64,000 nucleotides of DNA, taken from assembly GCA_026119935.1 (NCBI GenBank), contig JALRMH010000033.1, forward strand, positions 248,001-312,000. Direction: 5' to 3'. The notes under the pieces are model-generated. The model was not told the origin of the DNA and searched no databases. It saw only the letters and a program-made list of their open reading frames with translations. Origin of the DNA: Endothia cerciana. Lineage: Eukaryota; Ascomycota; Sordariomycetes; Diaporthales; Cryphonectriaceae. The translations under genes were made by a program, and so were the position numbers. Below, in pieces: positions 55,407 through 64,000 of this stretch (within the stretch, counting starts at the first letter, position 1; every line of letters starts with the position of its first letter).

Positions 55407-56575
55407 ATGGCGTCCATTTTCAAGGCAGGGCACACAGCCGTGATCACTGGCGGCGCCTCCGGCATTGGCCTCTCACTCGCCAAGAAATGCTTCGGCTATG
55501 GCATGAAGGTGCTCGTGGCCGACTGGGACGATGAGACCCTTGGTGCAGCTAGCAAGAACGTGGGCGGTGATATCGGCACGATCAAGGTGGACGTGAGCGA
55601 GACGGACGACTGGGCAAAGCTGAAGGGTAGAGTCGACAAGGACTTCAACGGTGGGGACCCCCATTGTCCACCCGACTCTTTCGTTTGCTAACAGAGACTA
55701 ATACCGCACCCAGGTCAAATAAACCTCCTCGCCCTCAACGCCGGCATCGGGCCGTCCTCGTCATGGGACGACCCGCAGTCTTTCCACCGGATCCTGGACG
55801 TGAACCTTTTTGGTGTGATCAATGGGGTCAGCACATTGTCAGTGAAACCCAAGCCTCTGATTGCCGTGTATGGGACATGTTGCCCTACCTCGAAAATCAT
55901 GGATGCTGTTACGGGAGCAGCCCATGGTGTCCCCGTTCCGCGACCAGCTCGACGAGCTTCCACAGTGGGTGGGCGTCTAATATGAGAGCCAAAAGTACTG
56001 ACACCTGTATCACCAGCCTGCCCACTATCAAGTCCACCGCCGCGTCCTCCCCCACGGCCATCGTCATTACAGGGTCCAAGCAGGGCATCACCAACCCGCC
56101 AGGAAACCCAGCCTACAATGCGAGCAAGTCCGCCGTGAAGACCATCGCCGAGCACCTGAGCTTCGACCTGCGCGGCGAGAAGAACGTCTCCGTGCACCTG
56201 CTCGTACCGGGCTGGACGTTCACGGGGTTAAGCGGTAACAGGCCCGGCTCGGGCAAGGAGAAACCTAACGGCGCGTGGTCGCCGGACCAGGTGGTTGACT
56301 TCCTCGAGGGGAAGATGGGGCAGGGACAGTTTTGGGTGCTGTGCCCGGATGACCAGGTTACTGAGGAGCTGGTGAGTGTGGCTCCTCCTCATCTATGGGG
56401 TTTGACGTTTGCTGTGAGAGAGTTCCAGGGCCAATGAGGATGCTAATCACTTTTGCAGGACCGCAAGAGAATGCTCTGGGGGGCTTCGGATGCCATCGAG
56501 GGCAGACCGCCCCTGACGAGATGGCGCGATGAGTGGAAGGAAAAGCACCAGGAATGGCTGAGCAAGCAGAAATAA
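55407..56575 (+). CDS. Short-chain dehydrogenase/reductase (SDR)
   Basis: Four exons: 55407..55650, 55714..55837, 56017..56371 and 56459..56575; 279 aa. The start MASIFKAGHTAVITGGASGI carries the nucleotide-binding motif TGGASGIG. The NAG motif appears after splicing (NLLALNAGIG), and the catalytic YxxxK is in NPAYNASKSAVKTI, preceded by the Ser-containing strand SPTAIVITGSKQG. The protein ends HQEWLSKQK. It should oxidise or reduce a small alcohol or carbonyl compound with NAD(P); the substrate cannot be told. An ATG 21 nt upstream is in frame (MLTGNFK), but the family start fits 55407 better. Intron 2 (179 nt) is the longest. The HET gene is its neighbour, with no pathway link visible. Confidence 0.87.
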
Positions 56576-57094
56576 GGAGGTGCAGCCCCAATGCCTGTCA
56601 CTTACCAGCATGACTCTGGAATTGCCATTAAAGACCATCGTCAATATGTAAAAAAGGTGTTTGGTATGAGCCTCTATCAGGGGCCCGGCAATGTACCGGT
56701 TGATGCTGAACTGCCGCGCCGAGCTAGCTGATATAACAAAATTATCTTGCCGCCAACAGTGCCATGAATCCTTCAGAATGAAATGGTCGTCGTCCATCGT
56801 CAAGCCGCCTCTTATCCGTAACGCCATATGCATGCGTATGCTGTGATCGCTCTGATACTCTGAGCCTTGGACGAAAACGCCTGGTGATGTCATACTAAAC
56901 AATTGATAATCCTGCTGAAATCATTCGTTGCAGCCCCCAGAATAGCCTCTCCAACTCCATACTCTCTCGGAGACGAATCTCGCAGGTTGAACATAGACCG
57001 TCTTGCTCGTGTTGCGAAGTTCGTCAATACAGATATCGTGAAGGAGCTTGCTGGTACTGTGTCCCCAGTCGACCCCGTTACTGCCCCTTCAAAC
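56576..57094. other. Convergent intergenic region SDR / Mo25
   Basis: About 520 bp holding two 3' UTRs. No gene or repeat supported. Confidence 0.5.
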
Positions 57095-58490
57095 CTAACG
57101 TTGGGGAGGTACAGGCGCTGGGGGCATATTTCTTATCTGCTTGATGAGGAATTCCTTCTCGTCGATGAACTGCTCGTCGTCCGTCCGATCCTCGAGAAAG
57201 TGCGATAGGAACGTCAGGAGCTTGTCGCGATTCATCAACAATATCTTCTGCACGGGTACAGACTTGTGGGGGTTGGCCACGAAGACCTTGAACACGTGGA
57301 AGCCTTCGTACTGGACCATCTTCCTGTCGTCTCGAAGCAGATTCATGCAGATCTTGAGATGCTCGCCGCTATCCACATACGCCGTCATGATGTTGTAATT
57401 GGACCTATCGAGAAGCAACTCCCCCAGAAGCTTGATCGACTGGCGTTTCGTGACGTAGCTGTTCGACTGGACCAGGACGTGGTTGTACTTGTCGAAGAAC
57501 ATGTCGAAATTGACGGCGAGGTACCTGGGTACGATCTCCTTATGTTTTGTCAAGAGTTCCTGCGTACAACGTCAGCACCTTGGCCCGAGCTACGTAATGC
57601 CCTGCGAGGCTACACACCCGGAACGTGGTAAAAGCATCCGCGGCGACCTCGAACGAACTCTTGTCGATCCAGTCAAAGAAGCGCCAGAACACGCCATTGC
57701 CGGACTGTGGCCTGTCCTGGTCAATGCTGCTGATGCCCTTCGAGCTGGAGCCCTGTTCTTCACCATCATCGTATAGGATCACAGCCGCTGCCGCCTCGTT
57801 CTTCAAAATCTCGCGAAGAACCGAGCCGGCAGGTGTGGCGCTCTCCTTGTGGTCGTATGCCTTGCATAGCTCGATCAGGACCTGTGGCCGGTTGTTGACA
57901 ACCCAGCTGAGGGCGACGGGGTCGGATTTGGGAGAAGCGGTGGCGGGCCGGAAGCGAAAGACTGCGCTGAGGACGACTTGGGTGTCTTTTCGCGCCTCGA
58001 AGGGAAGCCGCCATAGATTGACTGCGAGATGGTAGAGTAAATCCTCCTCGATGATGCCGGTGACAAGCTGGAACACCTGCTCGGGGGTGGCTTCGGTCTC
58101 TACGACATGGGAAGTGAGCAGTCAGAGTCGCATAGCAGGATGGGATGGGTTAGGGTGGGATGGCAGCTACATACCGTGTGTGCCCTGTAGTGTCTGCTTC
58201 ATCTGGGCGAGGACCTTCGCCAGCTCTTCTGCCTGTATCGTAGGGTCAGCTGGAGGGCCTCAGCTTCCAGGCGTTGGCAAAGACGGTATGAGAGAAGCCG
58301 CCGGGGTGGTGGTCCTGCTGAAGCGAGGTGGACTGGGTTGGATGGCATGTGTTTGGGGGGAGGGAGGGCTGCGAATCCACACCTTTGCTGGCCCAGCCGG
58401 TCCATCCAATTTAGTGACATAGTCTCGAGCCTGCTTCGGTAGGTCGACAGTACTGGGACGCGCCCTGTTCCTCCCAAATAGGAAAGACAT
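57095..58490 (-). CDS. hymA: Mo25/HymA-type scaffold protein
   Basis: Minus-strand exons 58490..58383, 58232..58175, 58099..57618 and 57559..57095; 370 aa. The N-terminus MSFLFGRNRARPSTVDLPKQ is the family start, followed by AEELAKVLAQMKQTLQGT and ATPEQVFQLVTGIIEEDLLY. The helical-repeat body includes FFDWIDKSSFEVAADAFTTF and LLTKHKEIVPRYLAVNFDMF, then YVTKRQSIKLLGELLLDRSN, near-invariant in Mo25 proteins, and QYEGFHVFKVFVANPHKS. Mo25 binds STRAD or GCKIII/Ste20-type kinases; in fungi (HymA, yeast Hym1) it works in the RAM/MOR NDR-kinase network for cell separation, polarity and conidiophore development. All four exons join in phase. The gene is divergent from isoleucyl-tRNA synthetase. Confidence 0.92.
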
Positions 58491-58541
58491 GGTGCGACGT
58501 GGTGTGGTGGCTTCGAAGGGGAGTTGACGGAGGTGCAGAGG

Positions 58542-58580
58542 ACAGCCCGGAGGTGGGAGCCCGGAGGTGGGAGCCCGGAG
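58542..58580. repeat. 14-bp tandem repeat in the Mo25 leader
   Basis: About 2.5 copies of cccggaggtgggag, located 50-90 bp upstream of the Mo25 start codon, so probably in its leader or core promoter. Confidence 0.9.
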
Positions 58581-58962
58581 CAGGGGCTCGACGAGACTCA
58601 GGATGAGAGATGGATTGATCACCGGTGCACATGGGAGGAGTCCAGTTCAATGATGCGATTGTGCTGACGACAAGGTCTTGAGGCTGGTGAAAAGGAGGGC
58701 CATGGTCCCGGATAACTTGATTCGACGTTAGATCACGAGAGAGGTTCCAGCCGTCGGTCAAGTGTTAGTAAACAATGGGCCTGACACTGGCACTCACTTG
58801 GCACTGACCCTGTCCAACGCACTGCACTGCACTGGCTGCACCGCAGTGCACTTCCCAGCCCTGTGGGTCCCGGCCTTGGCCGGCAGTGGCTTACCCCGCG
58901 GTTCTTAACTTGCCCCTCCAAATCTTTTCAATATTTCCGAAGCAGCAGTTGGGGCCACCTTG

Positions 58963-58969
58963 TGAGTCA
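58963..58969 (+). promoter_or_regulatory. Gcn4/CPC1-type site TGAGTCA upstream of IleRS
   Basis: A perfect TGA(C/G)TCA match 238 bp upstream of the isoleucyl-tRNA synthetase start codon, with a half-match ggagtca 3 bp further on. This is the bZIP site used by Gcn4 in yeast and CPC1/CpcA in filamentous fungi to induce amino-acid biosynthetic and tRNA-charging genes on starvation. Confidence 0.6.
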
Positions 58970-59206
58970 GGGAGTCAGGACCATGAGGCAAACTGCAGAG
59001 ACCTAGATCCCACCTTTCATGAGGCAGGACTTGACCTTCTGTTACTTGTTCTCTTTCTCCCCCCAAGTTATCACCAGGAACCAATTGATTAGGTTCGCTT
59101 CCTTTTCAGGCACGAACACTCGAAATACCAACCCCCCGCCCCGAGACACTCTTTCATCTATCCAGCGGGACTGAACACGACCAAGGCACAAGAGCAGGTG
59201 CCCACA

Positions 59207-62200
59207 ATGTCCTCCATAAACTTCCCCCGAGAGGAGGAAGAGATCATCAAGAGGTGGAGGGATATCAAGGCTTTCGAGACCCAGGTACGCCCCAGTTCTG
59301 CTGCCGAAGGGAGGAGGGACAGCTCGAGGCTGACGGTGTTTGCGCAGGTGAAACTGTCCGAGGGTCGGGAAAACTACAGCTTCTACGATGGCCCGCCGTT
59401 TGCGACAGGTCTTCCGTACGTACAGAGATGCGCCACGATCCTTCGAGGGTCCTTCTAACATGCGGTACAGTCACTATGGCCATCTACTCGCCTCCACCAT
59501 CAAGGACATTATCCCACGGTACTGGTCCATGAAGGGATACCACGTCGAGCGTCGGTTTGGCTGGGACACGCACGGCCTCCCCATCGAGCACGAGATCGAC
59601 AAGAAGTTCAACATCAGTGGCAAGCAGGCCGTCATGCAGATGGGACTCGACAAGTACAACGACGAGTGCAGAGCCATTGTGATGAGATACGCATCGGAAT
59701 GGCGGACCACCATCGAGCGACTGGGACGGTGGATCGACTTCGACAACGACTACAAGGTACGCGTGGCATTGATGTTATCCGAAAAGATGAGGCAGCTGAC
59801 TGGCAGTTAGACAATGAACCTGACGTTCATGGAGTCGGAATGGTGGGCTTTCAAGCAGTTGTTCGACAAGGGCAAGGTGTACCAGGGCTACAGGGTGATG
59901 CCCTACAGCACTGTTCTGACGACTGCCCTGAGCAACTTCGAGGCAAACCAGACCTACCAAGATGTCATAGATCCCGCCGTGGTCGTGTCGTTTCCGTTGG
60001 TGGATGACCCAAAGACCAAGCTGCTGGCCTGGACGACGACTCCCTGGACCTTGCCGACCAACCTGGGATTGTGTGTACACCCCGATTTCGAGTACGTCAA
60101 GATACTTGACGAAAAGTCGGGGGATCACTACGTTCTCCTCGAGAAGCTCATGACGACACTGTATAAGGACCCGAAGAAGGCCAAGTTCAAGGTCGTCGGA
60201 AAGATCAAGGGCAAGGACATGCTCGGCTGGAAGTATGAGCCGATTTTCGACTACTACTACGAGGAGTTCAAAGACGTCGCGTTCAAGGTCCTGAACGGCA
60301 CGTATGTGACGGAAGACAGCGGTACTGGTATCGTGCACCAGGCCCCTGCCTTCGGTGAGGAGGATTTCAGCATTGCCACTGAAGCCGGCATTGTCACCGA
60401 GAGCCGCCCACCGCCCGACCCACTCGACGAGGCTGGCCATTATCTTGCAAAGGTCAAGGACTTTGAGGGTATGCATGTCAAGGAGGCAGACAAGCACATC
60501 ATCAAGGCTCTGAAGAACAAGGGGAGACTGATCGTCGAGTCCCAGCTGAGGCACAGTTTCCCCATGTGTCCTCGGTCTGACACCCCCTTGATCTACCGTG
60601 CTGTCCCCTCGTGGTTCATTCGCATCCCAGAGATTGTACCAAAGATGCTCCAGAATATCGAGTCAAGTCACTGGGTGCCATCCTTCGTCAAGGAGCGGCG
60701 ATTCGCAAACTGGATTACGAACGCTAGGGACTGGAACGTGTCTCGTAACCGATACTGGGGCACTCCCCTCCCCATCTGGACCAGCGATGATGGCGAGGAG
60801 CGCATCTGTGTTGGGAGTGTGGAGGAGCTGAAGAAGCTGAGTGGCTTTGAGGGGGTTATCACCGACATCCATCGCGACAAGATCGACCACATCACCATCC
60901 CCAGCCAGAAGGGCAAGGGCCAGCTCAAGCGCGTAGAGGAAGTCTTCGATTGTTGGTTCGAGTCAGGAAGCATGCCCTTCGCCAGCCAACATTATCCGTT
61001 TGAGAACCAGGATAAGTTCCACAAGTCCTTCCCCGGAAACTTCATCGCCGAGGGTCTGGATCAGACCCGAGGATGGTTCTACACGCTTGTGGTCATGGGC
61101 ACTCACCTGTTCGACAAGATGCCCTTCCAGAACTGTGTGGTCAACGGGATCGTGCTGACAGACGATGGAAAGAAGATGTCGAAGCGCCTCAAGAACTATC
61201 CTGACCCGACGCTGGTGATGGAGAAGTTCGGTAGTGATGCCTTGCGTTTGTACCTCATCAATTCGCCCGTCGTGAGAGCAGAGCCTCTGCGCTTCAAGGA
61301 GACTGGAGTTAGGGAAGTCGTGCAAAAGGTGCTACTGCCCCTGTGGAACAGCTACAACTTCTTCGCCGCCCAAGTCGCGCTCCTGAAGAAGGTCGAGGAT
61401 GTCGACTACAAGTGGGATACAACGATGGAGGCTACGAATACCAACGTGATGGATAAGTGGATTCTGGCTTCGTGCCAGACTCTGCTGGAGTATGTCAACC
61501 AAGAAATGAACGGTAAGATAATACTCGTCCCTACGGAAATCTACCGTGGCTGACCGTTTTAATTCAGGTTATCGTCTATACACCGTTACCCCTAGGTTGC
61601 TAGGACTCATCGATGACACCACCAACTGGTACATTCGGTTCAACAGGAAGAGGCTCAAGGGCGAAAATGGCGTTGAGGACACCCTACACGCTCTTAACAC
61701 CCTTTTCGAGGTCCTTTACACCCTCTGCCGTGGCCTTGCTCCTTTTATGCCCTTCCTTACCGATACCATCTACCTCAAACTACTGCCCCACATCCCCGAG
61801 GAGCTGCGGGAGCAAGACCCTCGGAGCGTGCACTTCCTGAAGTACCCTGAAGTACGGAAAGAGTTGTACAACCCCGAAATCGAGCGCAGAGTCGGACGGA
61901 TGAAGAACATCATCGACCTGGCTCGTGTCTCGCGGGAGAGGAAAGCCATCGGAGTCAAGACACCCTTGAAGACCCTGGTCATCATCCACCCTGATGTCGG
62001 CTATCTCGAGGATGTTCGATCCCTGGAGTCCTATATCTCGGAAGAGCTGAACGTCCACGATCTGGTCCTCACATCCGACGAAGCTGCCTACAATGTGCAA
62101 TACAGCGTGACGGCTGACTGGCCCGTGCTTGGCAAGAAGCTCAGGAAGGACATGGGCAAGGTCAAGAAGGCCCTGCCAAACGTCACGAGTGATCAGGTCA

Positions 62201-62676
62201 AGGACTACGCCGCCACTGGCAAGATCGTTGTCGACGGAATCGAGCTGGTGGAGGGCGATCTGGTGGTCCGGCGCGGCGTCAAGGAGGACGACTCCACAAA
62301 GGAATCCGAGATCAACACTGACAACGAGGTCCTGACCATCCTGGACTGCAAGATCTACCCCGAGCTGAAGAGCGAGGGCCTGGCACGTGAGATCATGAAC
62401 CGTGTGCAGCGGCTCCGCAAGAAGGCCGGCCTGGTCCCGACGGACGACGTCAAGATGGAGTACAAGGTACTCTCGGACCCCGAAAGCCTTGGTCTCGAGG
62501 AGGTATTCGTGTCACAGGCTTCACAGCTGCAAAAGGTGCTGCGAAGGCCGATTGACAAGCACGACGTCACGCAGTTGGAGGGCAAGATACCCGATGGGCA
62601 GCAGGAAGGCGTCATTGCCGAGGAGATGCAAGAGGTGCAGGCGGCGACATTCTTGTTGCGGTTGCTAAAGCTCTAG
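59207..62676 (+). CDS. ILS1: Cytosolic isoleucyl-tRNA synthetase
   Basis: Five exons: 59207..59284, 59348..59415, 59471..59756, 59811..61512 and 61568..62676; 1080 aa, typical for the eukaryotic cytosolic enzyme. The protein starts MSSINFPREEEEIIKRWRDI. The class I signature HIGH appears as HYGH in FATGLPHYGHLLAST, rebuilt across intron 2, and KMSKS as KMSKR in DDGKKMSKRLKNYP near residue 600. The editing (CP1) domain contains AWTTTPWTLPTNLGLCVHPD and DSGTGIVHQAPAFGEEDF. The ending is the anticodon-binding and C-terminal extension. It charges tRNA-Ile and removes misactivated valine. No mitochondrial presequence is visible, so a separate mitochondrial enzyme is expected elsewhere. Four early or scattered introns all keep phase. 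Confidence 0.96.
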
Positions 62677-62871
62677 ACGGAAGTAGACGGGGGAGGGACA
62701 TCCCTCAGGTGCTCGGAGAGCTGGTGTCATGGTTGTCTGTCTGCTGAGTATCAAGGAGAGGGTGTATGTAGAGACCGAAGACGATGGTGGACCCATGTGC
62801 TTTAATGCCGTCCAATCTACCGCGACCTGAAAGCTTTCTGTAACCCATCAGTCCAACCATCCTGGGACCCA

Positions 62872-62903
62872 GAACGGGGCCGAACGGGGTCGAACGGGGT
62901 CGA
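62872..62903. repeat. 10-bp tandem repeat (gaacggggtc)3
   Basis: Three adjacent copies of a gaacgggg(t/c)c unit in the 3' region of the IleRS gene. Confidence 0.9.
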
Positions 62904-63583
62904 GTGAGATCCTCGTACCATGTAGCAATCCCTCAGCTTCATAAACTCAGCAGCGCATTTGTCCTTGTGGACCGAGTTGTAGTCTGCCACGATGCACTTG
63001 CCATATACAGCGGCCTACATGAGATGTCAACGTCGAGCGCTGGGAGACGAAACCGGTATGGCCTCGACCACTCACCTCAGCCGAGCATTTCGAAGCTGCA
63101 GCAGCGAGCTTCTGTATTGGCCTCGTGCTCGGCGCCGGTGGTGACATGTCGGCCGGACGAGCCCTGTCACACCTGCACCCCCTTTCTCGGCTGGAAGAAG
63201 GGGTTGGGGGGTGGTCCTGACTAGAGACAAGGACAGGAGGATAGAGGGACAGGATTGGTACTCCTCGATCGAAGTGTAAGTGTTTGGGTCGTGCACAGTT
63301 TAGTTTATGCATCCACAGTCTCGGTATGTCCTGACGTTCGTTAGCGGACACCCGTTGGTTTTGCATGGGCCCCGTCGCCGTCGAGACCCGCGCGTCTGCA
63401 AAAGACAGGGATTATGGCATGCGGCTCCACTGGACGTCGGTGCTCTGAGGGCACACGGCACTGAGCCAGTGGCCCCTCAAGACAAATGGGAGGCTGGCAG
63501 GCAGTGGGATCTGCCCACCAGGCCTTGCCCCGTACTGTTTACCTCGTACCATACATATTTCACTACCACTACAGTAGCAAACT

Positions 63584-63598
63584 CCCCCCCCCCCCCCC
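63584..63598. repeat. Poly(C)15 tract
   Basis: Run of 15 C in a probable promoter or leader region near the window end. Confidence 0.95.
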
Positions 63599-64000
63599 AC
63601 AGGACCCCAGGACTCCCAAAGTCCCCTCCGCTATCCTCTTTTCGTCCAAAAGAAAACGCGATCCCGCCCCGAACACCAGAGAATAAACGCGCCTCCGCAT
63701 CGCCTTGCCTTGCCCATTGTCGCCCACAACACTCTCCCAAAACCCGCTTGCCAGATCCAGACCCCTTCATTGTTCTCTGCGCCCCCATTCTCTTCCCCTC
63801 GATTGCTCAATGCATCCATATACTACTACATTAACTGCCGACTGCCCTGCTCCTGTTATTGCTACCACGATAACAATAGAAATCGCGAGCTGAGCTTGCG
63901 ACCGCTCTCACGCCCCCTCTCCTCACCTCGACCTCGCATCAGACCACCCCCGTATTGTTCCCTCGCCTGGATATCCCAATTGCGCTCGCCTCGGCTGCCC

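Larger units (their letters stand above)
58491..59206. promoter_or_regulatory. Divergent promoter of Mo25/hymA (-) and isoleucyl-tRNA synthetase (+)
   Basis: 716 bp between opposed start codons. It contains a perfect TGAGTCA (listed separately), a 14-bp tandem repeat close to the Mo25 start, and short repeated gcactgcactg/ctgcaccgcagtgc sequence near 58818-58850. The promoter role is inferred from orientation. Confidence 0.5.
62677..64000. other. Region after IleRS to the window end
   Basis: No supported gene. Contains a 10-bp repeat (62872-62903), a 15-nt C run (63584-63598) and, from about 63530 to the end, a C-rich tract with short A/T breaks resembling the promoter and leader of a + strand gene starting beyond the window. 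The open frame at 63307-63834 is Pro/Ser-biased by base composition and is not convincing. Confidence 0.5.

Noticed and set aside
45928..56575. Possible secondary-metabolite cluster (hydrolase, SDR, polyol dehydrogenase elsewhere)
   Set aside because: No polyketide synthase, NRPS, terpene cyclase, transporter or cluster regulator is present, and unrelated genes lie between.
58818..58850. gcactgcactg...ctgcaccgcagtgc as an RNA hairpin or riboswitch
   Set aside because: Short simple repeats with imperfect pairing in a promoter; no conserved RNA family resemblance.
63307..63834. 175-codon Pro/Ser-rich frame near the window end
   Set aside because: Composition follows the C-rich DNA, it runs through a C15 homopolymer, and shows no motif.

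Overview
The window is nuclear DNA of a filamentous ascomycete (Pezizomycotina, most likely a Sordariomycete). Genes sit on both strands. Most carry several introns of about 55-120 nt with gtaNGt donors, ctaac/ctgac branch points and cag/tag acceptors. Typical fungal families are present: HET domain, F-box, DUF3712, Mo25/HymA, SDE2 and a HUL4-type HECT ligase. No tRNA, rRNA, CRISPR array or intact transposon was found.

Layout. 0-5 kb is a dense housekeeping block: a stand-alone cyclophilin-E-type RRM protein, NDUFA4/MLRQ (-) head-to-head with COX12 (+), and SDE2 (-) head-to-head with ribosomal protein eS10 (+). 6.8-17 kb holds a zinc polyol dehydrogenase of the D-arabinitol dehydrogenase type, a DUF3712 protein, a HUL4-like HECT ubiquitin ligase and mitoribosomal protein mL61 (-). 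17-26 kb is a gene-poor relic island with AT-rich patches, a broken F-box gene, a degenerate tandem repeat, a tRNA-like fragment, a clearly dead type-B carboxylesterase and at most one small secreted protein. 26-30 kb carries the circularly permuted GTPase GEP3 and the PP1 regulator YPI1. A 5.2-kb non-coding stretch full of low-complexity tracts follows. 34.9-43.6 kb has a DENN-domain protein with a built-in zinc finger, TRAPPC13 (-) and DNA polymerase iota (-). 45.9-56.6 kb is more accessory: a beta-lactamase-family hydrolase, a Ser/Thr/Pro-rich protein of unknown function, a HET-domain protein and a short-chain dehydrogenase. 57-62.7 kb has Mo25/HymA (-) head-to-head with cytosolic isoleucyl-tRNA synthetase (+), whose upstream region carries a perfect Gcn4/CPC1 site.

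Functional links. NDUFA4 and COX12 are both small respiratory-chain subunits sharing a 412-bp divergent promoter. Together with mL61 and GEP3 they give the window a mitochondrial flavour, but gene order otherwise looks like ordinary fungal mixing, not a pathway cluster. I see no biosynthetic cluster core enzyme and no evidence of a wholly new multi-gene system.

The most unusual signal is in gene structure. Four genes are best explained by micro-exons of 3, 3, 5 and 16 nt, each needed to give the family-typical protein or flanked by its own branch point, acceptor and donor. In addition, two genes have stop-free introns whose length is a multiple of three, and one has a GC-AG intron. All exon joins are read from sequence and family knowledge, without transcript data.
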